Positions 49,331-58,733 of a stretch of 64,000 nt of DNA are shown here, piece by piece (position 1 is the first letter of the stretch; every line of letters starts with the position of its first letter). The DNA is from Pseudoxanthomonas sp. JBR18 (GTDB lineage Bacteria > Pseudomonadota > Gammaproteobacteria > Xanthomonadales > Xanthomonadaceae), in contig NZ_CP116339.1 of assembly GCF_028198165.1 (NCBI RefSeq), positions 4,037,001 through 4,101,000 on the forward strand. Direction: 5' to 3'. The notes under the pieces are model-generated. The model was not told where the DNA came from, ran no database searches, and saw nothing but the letters and a program-made list of their open reading frames with translations. A program made the translations under genes and the position numbers.

Positions 49331-50359
49331 ATGACCTCACCCGACCCCGCGCAGTGCGTCCTGCTGGCCGACATCGGCGGCACCAACGCGCGCTTCGCGC
49401 TGGCCGACACCGGCAACGATGTCCCGCTGATCAAGGACAGCTACCGCGACTACACCGTGGCCGAGTTTCCGTCACTGGCCGATGCGGCGCGGCATTACCT
49501 GGACGAAACCGGCGCCAAGGCCAGCAATGGCGTGTTCGCGGTCGCCGGCCGGGTCGACGGCGACGAGGCCCGCATCACCAACCACCCCTGGGTGATCAAG
49601 GTGCCGCGCCTGCGCAGCATGCTGGGTTTCGAGGGGGTCAAGCTGATCAATGATTTCGCGGCCCAGGCCATGGCGGTCTCGCTGCTGGGACCCGAGGACG
49701 TGGCCCAGGTCGGTGGACCGCGCTGGACCCCGGCACCGATCACCAAGCAGCGCACCTACGCGGTGATCGGCCCAGGCACCGGCCTGGGTGCCGGCGGCCT
49801 GCTGATCCGCGACGGGCGCCGCTTCGCGCTGGAGGCCGAGGGCGGACACGTGAGTTTTCCGCCGGGCACGCCGGAGGAGATCGAGATCCTGCAGCGTCTG
49901 TCGCGTCAGTTCGGCCGGGTCTCCAACGAGCGCCTGATCTGCGGCCCGGGCCTGGTCAACATCCACCGCGCCCTGAGCGAGATGGCCGGCGAGGATCCCG
50001 GTCCGATGAAGCCGGCAGACGTGACCGCGCGCGCAGCCGAGGGCGATGCGCGCTGCCTGCATACGCTGGATGTGTTCTTCGCGGTGTTCGGCGCGATCGC
50101 CGGTGACCTGGTGCTGACCCTGGGAGCCTGGGACGGGGTGTTCCTGTGCGGTGGACTGGTCCCGCGCCTGCTCAACCAGCTGCAGCGGTCGGGCTTTCGG
50201 CAGCGCTTCGAACACAAGGGCCGCTTCTCGCCGGCGATGGGCAATATCCCGGTGTTGGCCAACCTGCACCCGCAACCGGGCCTGCTGGGCGCGGCGGCCA
50301 CCGCAGTGGAAGTGTTCGGCGGGACGCGTGACACGACCACGGCAGTCGCCAAGGCCTGA
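49331..50359 (+). CDS. glk: Glucokinase
   Basis: 342 residues from ATG 49331. ADIGGTNARFALAD at 13-26 binds ATP phosphate, and LINDFAAQA has the catalytic Asp108; IGPGTGLGAGGLL and EGGHVSFPPG mark the Glk family of the E. coli type. It phosphorylates glucose to glucose-6-phosphate. An alternative ATG in frame at 49196 has a stronger ribosome site (GGAGG) but would add 45 Arg/Ala-rich residues. The gene precedes edd and eda, so glucose would enter the Entner-Doudoroff pathway. Confidence 0.93.
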   Translation: MTSPDPAQCVLLADIGGTNARFALADTGNDVPLIKDSYRDYTVAEFPSLADAARHYLDETGAKASNGVFAVAGRVDGDEARITNHPWVIKVPRLRSMLGFEGVKLINDFAAQAMAVSLLGPEDVAQVGGPRWTPAPITKQRTYAVIGPGTGLGAGGLLIRDGRRFALEAEGGHVSFPPGTPEEIEILQRLSRQFGRVSNERLICGPGLVNIHRALSEMAGEDPGPMKPADVTARAAEGDARCLHTLDVFFAVFGAIAGDLVLTLGAWDGVFLCGGLVPRLLNQLQRSGFRQRFEHKGRFSPAMGNIPVLANLHPQPGLLGAAATAVEVFGGTRDTTTAVAKA

Positions 50360-50454
50360 CTGGCATCTTATTGGTCCCATCGATTTCCAGCGCGACCTGA
50401 CGGGATCGCGCTAGAATCGGGACAGATGCGTCGCCTGACGATCAGGGCCGAGAA

Positions 50455-50469
50455 ACTGGTATTACCAGT
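50455..50469 (+). promoter_or_regulatory. Palindrome ACTGGTATTACCAGT upstream of edd
   Basis: Perfect seven-base arms around a central T, 56 bases before the edd start and about 38 bases after a possible -10 (TAGAAT, 50412-50417). TGGT-N3-ACCA fits operators of FadR/FCD-type GntR regulators such as LldR or UxuR. It is unlike the HexR site that controls edd in pseudomonads. Confidence 0.55.
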
Positions 50470-50525
50470 GGTCTTCTCCAGGCAGGTGCCGCGCCGCCCT
50501 TTGCCTCCGTCAGAGCCCAACGCCC

Positions 50526-52439
50526 ATGACCCTGCATCCGCGCATCGAAGCCGTCACCGACCGCATCCGCCGCCGTAGCGCGCGGCCCCGCCAGGCCTAC
50601 CTGGACGGGATCGACGCCGTCCTCAAGGAAGGCCCGCTGCGCACCCGCCTGAGCTGCGGCAACCTGGCCCACGGCTTCGCGGCCTGCGGTCCCACCGACA
50701 AGGGCCGGCTGCGCGCCGATGTGACCGCCAACCTGGCCATCGTCACCGCCTACAACGACATGCTCTCGGCGCACCAGCCTTTCGAGCGCTACCCCGAGCT
50801 GGTGCGTCAGGCGGCCCGCGAGATGGGCGCCACCGCCCAGGTCGCCGGCGGCGTGCCGGCCATGTGCGATGGCGTCACCCAGGGTCGCCCGGGCATGGAG
50901 CTGTCGCTGTTCTCGCGCGATGTGATCGCCCAGTCCACGGCGATCTCGCTCAGCCACGACATGTTCGATGCGGCGCTGTATCTGGGCGTGTGCGACAAGA
51001 TCGTGCCGGGCCTGCTGATCGGTGCGCTGGCCTTCGGCCATCTGCCTGCGGTGTTCGTACCGGCCGGGCCGATGACCCCGGGCATCCCGAACAAGGAAAA
51101 GGCCGCGGTCCGCGAGCGCTACGCGGCCGGTGAAGCCACCCGCGAGGAACTGCTGGAAGCCGAAGCGGCCAGCTACCACGGCGTGGGCACCTGCACCTTC
51201 TACGGCACCGCCAACTCCAACCAGACCCTGCTGGAGGCCATGGGCCTGCAGCTGCCGGGCACCTCCTTCGTCAACCCGGACACGCCGCTGCGCGACGCGC
51301 TGACCCGCGCCTCGACCGAGCGCGCCCTTCAGATGAGCGCGCTGGGCGACGACTACCGCCCGATCGGTCACCTCATCGACGAACGTGCCATCGTCAACGC
51401 GATCGCCGCGCTGATGGCCACCGGCGGCTCGACCAACCACACCATCCATTGGGTCGCCGTCGCCCGCGCAGCCGGCATCCTGCTGACCTGGGACGACATC
51501 GACGAGATCTCCCAGACCGTCCCGCTGCTGGCCCACGTCTATCCCAATGGCGAAGCGGACGTGAACCGTTTCGCCGCGGCCGGCGGCACCCAGTTCGTGT
51601 TCCGCGAACTGCTCGACGCCGGCCTGATGCACGACATCCCGACCATCGCCGAAGGCGGCATGCGCGCCTATTGCCAGGAGCCGCGCCTGATCGACGGGCA
51701 GCTGTCCTATGCGCCCGGTACGGCGACCAGTGGCGATGACAAGGTCGTGCGTCCGGTTTCGGCGCCGTTCGAAGCCCAGGGCGGCCTGCGCCTGCTGCGC
51801 GGCAACCTGGGGCGTGCGCTGATCAAGACCTCCGCGGTCAAGCCCGAATACCGTCGCATCCACGCTCCGGCCGTGGTGGTCGACGACCCGCGCAGCCTCA
51901 ACAAGCTGCACGCAGCCGGCGTGCTGCCGCAGGACTTCGTGGCCGTGGTCCGCTACCAGGGCCCCAAGGCCAACGGCATGCCCGAGCTGCACTCGCTCGC
52001 CCCGCTGCTGGGTCTGTTGCAGAACCAGGGACGGCGCGTGGCGCTGGTCACCGATGGCCGCCTGTCCGGGGCCTCGGGCAAGATCCCCGCCGCGATCCAC
52101 ATCACCCCCGAAGCCGCCGCGGGTGGTCCGCTGGCGCGCCTGCGCGAAGGCGACATGATCCTGCTCGACGCCGAGGCCGGCATCCTGGAGGCGCAGGTCA
52201 ATGCCGAGGAATGGAAGCTGCGCACCATCGCGCCGGACACCGCCCGACCCTCGCACGATCTGGGTCGCAACCTGTTCGCGCTGAGCCGTCAACAGGTCAG
52301 CCCCGCCGACCAGGGCGCGCTGTCGATCTCCTGCGGTCCGCCCTCGCCCGAGCATGGATGGGAGGAAGAAGATGCGGAGTACGAACTCGGCCACGTTCCC
52401 GCCGCCGCCCAGGCCCCCCACGAAGCCAAGGACGCCTGA
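50526..52439 (+). CDS. edd: 6-Phosphogluconate dehydratase
   Basis: 637 residues. IlvD/Edd family: CGNLAHGFAACGPTDKG near the N-terminus, ATGGSTNHTIHW, CDKIVPGLLIG with a cluster-binding Cys, and the C-terminal DGRLSGASGKIPAAIHITPEA. It dehydrates 6-phosphogluconate to KDPG using an iron-sulphur cluster. The next gene, eda, encodes the following step and starts 34 bases after the stop. An operator-like palindrome precedes it. Confidence 0.96.
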   Translation: MTLHPRIEAVTDRIRRRSARPRQAYLDGIDAVLKEGPLRTRLSCGNLAHGFAACGPTDKGRLRADVTANLAIVTAYNDMLSAHQPFERYPELVRQAAREMGATAQVAGGVPAMCDGVTQGRPGMELSLFSRDVIAQSTAISLSHDMFDAALYLGVCDKIVPGLLIGALAFGHLPAVFVPAGPMTPGIPNKEKAAVRERYAAGEATREELLEAEAASYHGVGTCTFYGTANSNQTLLEAMGLQLPGTSFVNPDTPLRDALTRASTERALQMSALGDDYRPIGHLIDERAIVNAIAALMATGGSTNHTIHWVAVARAAGILLTWDDIDEISQTVPLLAHVYPNGEADVNRFAAAGGTQFVFRELLDAGLMHDIPTIAEGGMRAYCQEPRLIDGQLSYAPGTATSGDDKVVRPVSAPFEAQGGLRLLRGNLGRALIKTSAVKPEYRRIHAPAVVVDDPRSLNKLHAAGVLPQDFVAVVRYQGPKANGMPELHSLAPLLGLLQNQGRRVALVTDGRLSGASGKIPAAIHITPEAAAGGPLARLREGDMILLDAEAGILEAQVNAEEWKLRTIAPDTARPSHDLGRNLFALSRQQVSPADQGALSISCGPPSPEHGWEEEDAEYELGHVPAAAQAPHEAKDA

Positions 52440-52472
52440 CCGGCGCCCCTTCTCCCAACACAGGATTCCGAC

Positions 52473-53132
52473 ATGATCGCTTCCAAACGCCAGCAGCAGA
52501 CCGAAGCCCTGCTGTCCTCCGCCGGCATCCTGCCGGTCGTTGCCGTGGACACCCTGGACCAGGCCCGCGGCGTTGCCAACGCGCTGCTCGAAGGCGGCCT
52601 GCCGGTGGTCGAGCTGACCCTGCGCACGCCGGTGGCGATGGAGGCCCTGGCCACGCTGAAGAAGGAGCTGCCCGGCTTCGCCATCGGCGCCGGCACGGTG
52701 CTGACCATCGACCAGATCGGCCAGTGCGTCGGCGCGGGCGCCGACTTCCTGGTCACCCCGGGCACGCCGGCGCATATGGCCGAGGCGCTGGTGGCCGCCC
52801 CGATCCCGGTGGTGCCCGGCGCCGCTTCGCCGACCGAACTGCTGACCCTGCTCAACCTGGGGTTTCATGTCTGCAAGCTGTTCCCGGCCAACGCGGTGGG
52901 CGGCCTGCAGATGATCAAGGGCCTCCACGGCCCGGTCCCGCAGCTCAAGCTCTGCCCGACCGGTGGCATCACCGAAGCCACTGCGGCCGACTACCTGGCC
53001 CAGCCCAACGTGGTGTGCATCGGGGGTTCGTGGATGGTGCCCAAGCAGTGGATCACCGCCGGCGACTGGACTTCGATTCGCGACACGGCCGCCCGCGCGG
53101 CGCAGATCGTCAAGGACGTGCGCGCCGCCTGA
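52473..53132 (+). CDS. eda: 2-Keto-3-deoxy-6-phosphogluconate (KDPG) aldolase
   Basis: 219 residues. Schiff-base Lys135 in CKLFPANAVGG, Glu47 and Arg51 in VVELTLRTP, and the phosphate loop PTGGIT are present. It cleaves KDPG into pyruvate and glyceraldehyde-3-phosphate, ending the Entner-Doudoroff pathway, and forms an operon with edd. The 176 bases that follow (53133-53308) contain no feature I recognise. Confidence 0.96.
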   Translation: MIASKRQQQTEALLSSAGILPVVAVDTLDQARGVANALLEGGLPVVELTLRTPVAMEALATLKKELPGFAIGAGTVLTIDQIGQCVGAGADFLVTPGTPAHMAEALVAAPIPVVPGAASPTELLTLLNLGFHVCKLFPANAVGGLQMIKGLHGPVPQLKLCPTGGITEATAADYLAQPNVVCIGGSWMVPKQWITAGDWTSIRDTAARAAQIVKDVRAA

Positions 53133-53308
53133 CCCGCGGTGCCAGCCCTGCTTCGCCGTGTGCCCACGGCGTGGCAGGCACAGGTCGCCACGACAACGGC
53201 GACACCTTGTGCACACGCCGGCGCGGAGACTGCGAAGCCTCGCGGGCACCCCTCGGTACGGCAAGGCCGGATCATCGGCGCCTGCGCGTTCTTTCGCAGG
53301 AGACTTCC

Positions 53309-53752
53309 ATGTCCGTCCACGCCGTCCCCCGCCGCTCCGCCGCGGCCAATGCCCTCTACGGGGTGCTCAACCCGATTCCATTCGGGTTTTTCGTCGCAGC
53401 ACTGATCTTCGACATCGCCTACTTCCGCACCGCGGAAATGCTGTGGATGAAGGGCGCGGCCTGGCTCATCGCCATTGGCCTGCTGTTCGCGATCGTTCCG
53501 CGTGTGGTCAACCTGGTCCAGGTGTGGATCACCTCGCGCCGGATCGCCACCGGGACCGACCGGCTCGACTTCTGCCTCAACCTGGCGGCCATCGTGGCGG
53601 CGACCTTTAACGCCTTCGTGCATAGCCGGGATGCCTATGCGGTGATGCCCGCGGGGATGTGGCTGTCGCTGCTGACCGTGCTCCTGCTGGCGATCGGCCA
53701 TGTGCTGATCGCGGTGCAGGCCAGCCGCAATGGAGGGCTTGTCCATGAATAA
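53309..53752 (+). CDS. DUF2231-like membrane protein
   Basis: 147 residues from ATG 53309, with AGGAG at 53298-53302. Four hydrophobic segments are evident (about 24-40, 46-68, 87-105, 117-135). LNPIPFGFFVAALIFDI and ATFNAFVHSRDAYAVM resemble DUF2231, a family of small predicted haem- or cupredoxin-associated membrane proteins. It overlaps by eight bases with the following dehydrogenase-like gene, so the two products probably act together. Confidence 0.65.
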   Translation: MSVHAVPRRSAAANALYGVLNPIPFGFFVAALIFDIAYFRTAEMLWMKGAAWLIAIGLLFAIVPRVVNLVQVWITSRRIATGTDRLDFCLNLAAIVAATFNAFVHSRDAYAVMPAGMWLSLLTVLLLAIGHVLIAVQASRNGGLVHE

Positions 53753-55073
53753 GTCTCCACTGCTGCGCACGGGCCTGGCCATGGCGGCCGCGATCGCTCT
53801 GCTGGGCGGCTGCGCCGACAAGGCCAAGCTGAAACCCACCGAACAGGCCGGCGGCGCTCCACCACTGCCCGAAGCCCAGCACTATCTGGTTCCGCCGATG
53901 CAGGTCCCCGACGGGGTCGGCTGGAAGGAAGGCCAGGCACCGAAAGTGGCCGCGGGCCTGAAGATCGAAAAGATCGCCAGTGGACTGATGCATCCGCGCC
54001 AGTTGCTGGTGCTGCCCAATGGCGACGTGCTGGTGGCCGAGGCCAACAGCCCCGGCACCGAAGCGGTGACCACACCCAAGCAGTTGATCGCCAACAAGAT
54101 CAAGGGCCTGTCGGGCAAGGGTGGGAAGGGCGGCAACCGCATCACCCTGCTGCGTCACGGCAATGCGGCCGGCGGCGAGTGGGAACAGCATGTGCTGGTG
54201 GATCACCTCAACTCGCCGTTCGGCATGCAGTTGATCGGCGACATGCTCTACGTGGCCGACACCGACGCGATCATGGCCTTCCCCTACACCGTGGGGCAGA
54301 CCCGGATCACCGTGGCCGGGCGTGAATTCGCCGACCTGCCCGACACCATCAACCACCACTGGACCAAGGCGCTGCTGGCCAGTCCGGATGGCAGCAAGCT
54401 GTATGTCGGCGTGGGCTCCAACAGCAATATCGGCGAGAACGGCCTGGAAGTGGAATACCGCCGCGCCGCGGTCCTGCAGGTGGACGTGGCCTCAGCCAGC
54501 AGCCGCATCTACGCCTCGGGCATCCGCAACCCCACCGGCCTGCAATGGGAGCCGCAGAGCGGGCAACTGTGGGCCATCGCCAACGAGCGTGACGAGATCG
54601 GCGCCGACCTAGTCCCGGACTACCTCACCTCGGTCCAGGAAGGCGGCTTCTACGGCTGGCCCTACAGCTACTACGGCCAGCACGTGGACACCCGGGTCAA
54701 GCACCAGCGCCCGGACCTGGTGGCCAAGGCCCTCAAGCCCGATTACGCACTGGGATCGCACGTGGCCGCGCTGGGACTGTGGTTCTCGCAGGGCGACGGA
54801 TTGCCGGCCCAATACCGGAATGGCGCCTTCGTGGCCGAACACGGTAGCTGGGACCGCTCTCCGCTCAGCGGCTATCAGGTCGTGTTCGTCCCGTTCCAGA
54901 ACGGCAAGCCGACGGGCAAGCCGCAGCCGGTGGTCACGGGGTTCCATTCGGACGACGAAGAGTCGCTCTACGGGGCACCGGTGGGACTGGCCCAGGACGC
55001 CGACGGCGCGCTGCTGGTCGCCGACGACGTGGGCAACACGATCTGGCGGGTCAGCCCGGCCAGCACGCCCTAG
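53745..55073 (+). CDS. Sorbosone/glucose dehydrogenase-like lipoprotein
   Basis: 442 residues from ATG 53745; GGAGG precedes it. The signal peptide ends LLGGC. A six-bladed beta-propeller follows (LMHPRQLLVLPNGDVLVAEAN, then RIYASGIRNPTGLQWEPQSG, and GFYGWPYSYYG), the fold of PQQ-dependent soluble aldose/sorbosone dehydrogenases. It could oxidise a sugar in the periplasm and feed electrons to the membrane protein encoded just upstream. No PQQ synthesis genes are in the window and PQQ use is an inference. Confidence 0.8.
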   Translation: MNKSPLLRTGLAMAAAIALLGGCADKAKLKPTEQAGGAPPLPEAQHYLVPPMQVPDGVGWKEGQAPKVAAGLKIEKIASGLMHPRQLLVLPNGDVLVAEANSPGTEAVTTPKQLIANKIKGLSGKGGKGGNRITLLRHGNAAGGEWEQHVLVDHLNSPFGMQLIGDMLYVADTDAIMAFPYTVGQTRITVAGREFADLPDTINHHWTKALLASPDGSKLYVGVGSNSNIGENGLEVEYRRAAVLQVDVASASSRIYASGIRNPTGLQWEPQSGQLWAIANERDEIGADLVPDYLTSVQEGGFYGWPYSYYGQHVDTRVKHQRPDLVAKALKPDYALGSHVAALGLWFSQGDGLPAQYRNGAFVAEHGSWDRSPLSGYQVVFVPFQNGKPTGKPQPVVTGFHSDDEESLYGAPVGLAQDADGALLVADDVGNTIWRVSPASTP

Positions 55074-55100
55074 GCGTGCGGCACATCTTCCTCACCCACA

Positions 55101-55126
55101 CAACGCCGCCCGCTTGGGCGGCGTTG
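55101..55126. terminator. Perfect 11-bp hairpin
   Basis: CAACGCCGCCC and GGGCGGCGTTG around a GCTT loop, 25 bases after the dehydrogenase stop. No T-run follows. The rest of the 428-base gap (55074-55501) holds only the two REP-like pairs. Confidence 0.6.
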
Positions 55127-55246
55127 CGCTTGGGCGCTGGAAAACAAGCGTCTTGTGGATGCCGGCGGCGACAGGCTCGACCCGACGCCGCCGCCATTGC
55201 CTTCGCACGCGCAGGGACCGACGTGGCGATCGGCGACCTTGCCCTT

Positions 55247-55319
55247 GTAGAGCGGAGCTAGCTCCGCTGAGGCTTTCTCGCACTCCGCGTGAAGCGCAGC
55301 CGAACAGGCTCGGCTCTAC
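55247..55319. repeat. GTAG-headed REP-like palindrome pair
   Basis: GTAGAGCGGAGCTAGCTCCG starts at 55247, and the inverted unit AGCCGAACAGGCTCGGCT with CTAC ends at 55319. The two halves are more diverged from each other than in the pairs at 1.4 and 25.8 kb. Confidence 0.7.
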
Positions 55320-55362
55320 AAAGCGCAAGCGGCGTCGCATCTGGCCAGACCGCACGCTCCTG

Positions 55363-55437
55363 GTAGAGCTGAGCTTGCTCCGCTGGGTGCTTTCCTCGCG
55401 ATCCGCCAGAAGCGCAGCCGAGCGAGCTCGGCTCTAC
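55363..55437. repeat. GTAG-headed REP-like palindrome pair
   Basis: GTAGAGCTGAGCTTGCTCCG starts at 55363, and the inverted AGCCGAGCGAGCTCGGCT with CTAC ends at 55437. It lies 43 bases after the previous pair, and their spacers (TTCTCGCACTCCGCGTGAAG versus TCCTCGCGATCCGCCAGAAG) are similar, so the second looks like a duplicate. Confidence 0.7.
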
Positions 55438-55501
55438 GAAAGGCGGTTCGACGCGAGACGCAACGTGCGTCTTCATGCATTGCCGAACGCGCGGCCGATC
55501 C

Positions 55502-58500
55502 TCAGGGCACCACGACCCGCACCTTGGCGGGCAATGCGTTGAGACGCAATTCGTTGCCGTCCCATTTGGCCGCCTTGCCGTTCACCAGTGTCTTGCCCGG
55601 CACGCTGGGATATGGCCACTGCAGCACCAGCCCGCCCTTGGGCAGCGTCATCCCGGCCGGGACATCGAGCTGCAGCTGTCCGTCCACGCGCTTGAGCGCA
55701 TAGGAGAGCTGGCCCTGGGGCGTGCGCAGCCCCTCGATGGCGATGCCCTGCCCGTCCAGCCACGCCGCCGGGATGCCCGCGGCCAGGACGAAGCTCTGGT
55801 CCTGCTCGCGGCTGTAGGCAAACATGTCCAGCGCGGTGCGCACGAAGTCCGAGCCCACCCAGGCATGCGGCAGATCGCCCAGGAAGAACGGCTTGCGCGG
55901 GGTATGGGAGACGACCTCGGCCCACTGGTTCCACGCCTGCGGGGTGCGATGGCCGAAGAAGAACTTCACCGCCGCGTCGGCACGCGCGCGCCAGCCCAGT
56001 CGCACGAAGGCCGACACGTTGCGCCACTCGTAAGGCGTGTAGTCCTTCCACGCGCGGGTGCCGTTGGCGCGCGCTTCGAATTCGCGCCAGTAACGCTGGA
56101 AGGTATTGTCCAGCTGCGGCTGCGGCAGGTTGGCCTGCTCCCCGGCTGGCGCCAGGGCGATGGTGGTCGAGGTGGAATCGAAGTCGCCCAGCTCCACAGA
56201 TCCCGGAATGTAGTCGATCTTGCGCTCGCGCATGGTCGCCTGCAGCGAGGCCATCAGATCGCCATGAAACTGATCGCGCGAGGCGGCCATGCGCTTGGCG
56301 TCCTCCGTCTTGCCCAGCGCCGTGGCGATCTGCACCGCGTCCTTGTAGCCACGCAGTGCCCAGAAGTCATCCCAGTACGAGTGCACCGGCTTGGCCGAAT
56401 AGCCCTCGTGGCTGATCGACACCGGCATCATCCCGTAGAAGCCTGGGTCTCTGGCCTTGTTGGCCTCGGTGCGCTCGGACAGGCGCAGCTTCTCCATGTA
56501 GCGGTAGGCGCCCTCCACATGCGGCCACATGCGCCGCAGGAACGCGGTGTCCCCGGTGTAACGCCAGTAGTCGGCGATGGCGAAGATCAGCTCGCCATGG
56601 CTGTCGTTCTCGGGCACCGGATCGCTGCCGCGACGGTCCACGCAGCACGGCACCATGCCGTCCTTGAACTGGTAGGGCGCATACCAATCGACGAACTGGC
56701 GCGCGACTTCCGGGCGCCCCATGCGCAGCAGCCCCTCGGAGATCATCGCCCCGTCGCGGATCCAGCTGCGCCCGTAGGAACGCGTCCCCGGCTGCAGGCG
56801 CGGGCCCACGCGCGAGATCAGCATGTGCGCGGTCGCGGTGCGCAAGGTATTCACCAGCGCCTGGCCGGCCGCCGGCACAGTGAACCGCACCTGGTCCAGC
56901 TTGTTGCGCCACGCCGCGGCCACCGCGTCCTGACGAGCCTGCGCGCCACATGCCGGATCCGAGGAGGCCTGCGCACAAGCCGGCATGCCGGTCAGCGGAA
57001 TGCGCAGGTCGAACTCGCGCGCCTCGCCCGGCGCCAGATGCACGTCGTAGACAAAGGCACCGGACGCCAGTCCGGTCTCGTCCACCACCTCGGTGCTATC
57101 TGGCAGTGCACCGCGGGCCAGGTGCTCGGCGGCCATGCCGCCGTCGAAGGTGCTGGCAAAAACGGCCGAGGGCACCTGCGAGGCGAACACCCGAGGACTG
57201 CCGTTCACCTCGGCGGTCCGGCCGGCGATGGACAACGTGTCGATGCGGCTGATGCCGCCCTGGGTATTGAGGAACTGCGAAGGCGGATTGACCTGGAACG
57301 GACGCACCGCCAAGGCCAGCCGATAGTCGTGCGCCGTCTTGCCGGGGTTGTGTAGCCGATAGCGCACCACCAGCTGCGAGTCGGCCGGCGTTCCGTCCGC
57401 GAAGGCCGTCGTCTCCAGCCCCAGTTCCGGCGTGGTCCACTGCACGCTGGGGATGGGCAGGTCTCCATCCTGCAGCGACTGCGCCTCCTTCACGTCGGCC
57501 CAGGTGTTCATGCGCCCGTCCACCGAGACGAACGGCTCCACGCTGAAACCGCCACGCGCGACCTCCACGGCCCCGTCCTCGCTGATCAGCCCCTGCTCGG
57601 TTCCGCTGTCCAGGCCGACAATCGTCCAGTACGGCTGTTCGTTGCGGAACCCGCGCGGATACCAACCTCGCGGCGCGGCGGCCGCGACCGCCTTGACCAC
57701 ATCGTTGGGCGTGGCCGAAAACGCCAGTGGCAGGACCTGGAGTTGGGCCAGGCCGAAGGAGTCGGCCGGGCCCTGCGCCGGCATCAGCCGCACGTAGCGC
57801 GCCTCGGACTCCGGCAGGGCGACCCAGTCGGTTCCGCCATCACCTCCAACGACCGCACGCGCATCGCGCCAGTGCAGGCCGTCATCGGACAGCTGGATCA
57901 GGTAGTCGGAGGCGTACTCGTCAGGTTTCCACACCAGCTTGAGCCCGCCGAATTCCCGCGGCTTGTGCAGGTCCAGGGTCAGCTGTGGGGCAGTGGCCGC
58001 GTCGAAGTCCGCATACCACGCCGTGTCGGAATTGCCATCGATCGCCATCGGCGCCTCGCTGCCCGCGTTGGACACCGAGGCGCTGGCCGAACCAGTCAAG
58101 GGCGAGGTGTCTTCCGGCGGCAGCTGGGTGAAGGTCAGCGCATCGAAACACACCGAGCCCTTGCCACCGGCATTGTTGTAGATGGTGAATTCCAGCCTGG
58201 CGCTGTGCCGCAGCACCGGGTCCTTGCCCGGACCCCAGGCCTTGTCGATGTGACGCTTGCGGTAGGTCACCTCGGTCCAGGTCTTCGGAAACTCGTAGCG
58301 CGTGCGGTTGACCCACCACACGTTGTCGCCAGAAGCGTCGGTCAACTTGAACTGCAGGTCGTTGGCCGGCGAGTCGCCCCGCAGCTTGAAGTCGAAGCGG
58401 TAGTTCTGCGGATAGTCCAGCTCCAGGGTGCGCTGCAAGCCGGCATAACCGGACACGCCGTTGTAGTCGTACTCCAGGCACAGCGCCTTGCCGCCATCCG

Positions 58501-58678
58501 GACCCGTCACCGCGCGCAACGAGGCGCTCACCTGATTGGAGGTCACCACCTTCCATGACGACGGATCGTCGAAGCTGTCCAGCACCCGCGTCTGCGCCAG
58601 CGCCGGGATCGCCGCCCCTGCCAGCAGGCCGAGTGCGAGAACGGAGGAAGACACGGGAACGGAACGCTTGTCAGTCAT
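55502..58678 (-). CDS. Secreted discoidin-domain six-hairpin glycosidase
   Basis: 1058 residues. A signal peptide (1-29, ending PALA) is followed by a carbohydrate-binding beta-sandwich (about 30-190), a discoidin/F5-8 domain (about 195-315), a linker beta domain and a C-terminal (alpha/alpha)6 toroid (about 620-950) with SYGRSWIRDGAMISEGLLRMG, PENDSHGELIFAIADYWRYTG and an acidic residue set fitting a glycosidase. The exact family was not recognised. It sits at the 3' end of a sugar-importer operon, after the tandem array, and would cleave glycans outside the cytoplasm. Confidence 0.8.
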   Translation of the reverse strand: MTDKRSVPVSSSVLALGLLAGAAIPALAQTRVLDSFDDPSSWKVVTSNQVSASLRAVTGPDGGKALCLEYDYNGVSGYAGLQRTLELDYPQNYRFDFKLRGDSPANDLQFKLTDASGDNVWWVNRTRYEFPKTWTEVTYRKRHIDKAWGPGKDPVLRHSARLEFTIYNNAGGKGSVCFDALTFTQLPPEDTSPLTGSASASVSNAGSEAPMAIDGNSDTAWYADFDAATAPQLTLDLHKPREFGGLKLVWKPDEYASDYLIQLSDDGLHWRDARAVVGGDGGTDWVALPESEARYVRLMPAQGPADSFGLAQLQVLPLAFSATPNDVVKAVAAAAPRGWYPRGFRNEQPYWTIVGLDSGTEQGLISEDGAVEVARGGFSVEPFVSVDGRMNTWADVKEAQSLQDGDLPIPSVQWTTPELGLETTAFADGTPADSQLVVRYRLHNPGKTAHDYRLALAVRPFQVNPPSQFLNTQGGISRIDTLSIAGRTAEVNGSPRVFASQVPSAVFASTFDGGMAAEHLARGALPDSTEVVDETGLASGAFVYDVHLAPGEAREFDLRIPLTGMPACAQASSDPACGAQARQDAVAAAWRNKLDQVRFTVPAAGQALVNTLRTATAHMLISRVGPRLQPGTRSYGRSWIRDGAMISEGLLRMGRPEVARQFVDWYAPYQFKDGMVPCCVDRRGSDPVPENDSHGELIFAIADYWRYTGDTAFLRRMWPHVEGAYRYMEKLRLSERTEANKARDPGFYGMMPVSISHEGYSAKPVHSYWDDFWALRGYKDAVQIATALGKTEDAKRMAASRDQFHGDLMASLQATMRERKIDYIPGSVELGDFDSTSTTIALAPAGEQANLPQPQLDNTFQRYWREFEARANGTRAWKDYTPYEWRNVSAFVRLGWRARADAAVKFFFGHRTPQAWNQWAEVVSHTPRKPFFLGDLPHAWVGSDFVRTALDMFAYSREQDQSFVLAAGIPAAWLDGQGIAIEGLRTPQGQLSYALKRVDGQLQLDVPAGMTLPKGGLVLQWPYPSVPGKTLVNGKAAKWDGNELRLNALPAKVRVVVP

Positions 58679-58733
58679 GGAAACTCGCCGGATAACGTCG
58701 GGAATGCGGAACTAGGCTGGTACAAGTGCTGCG

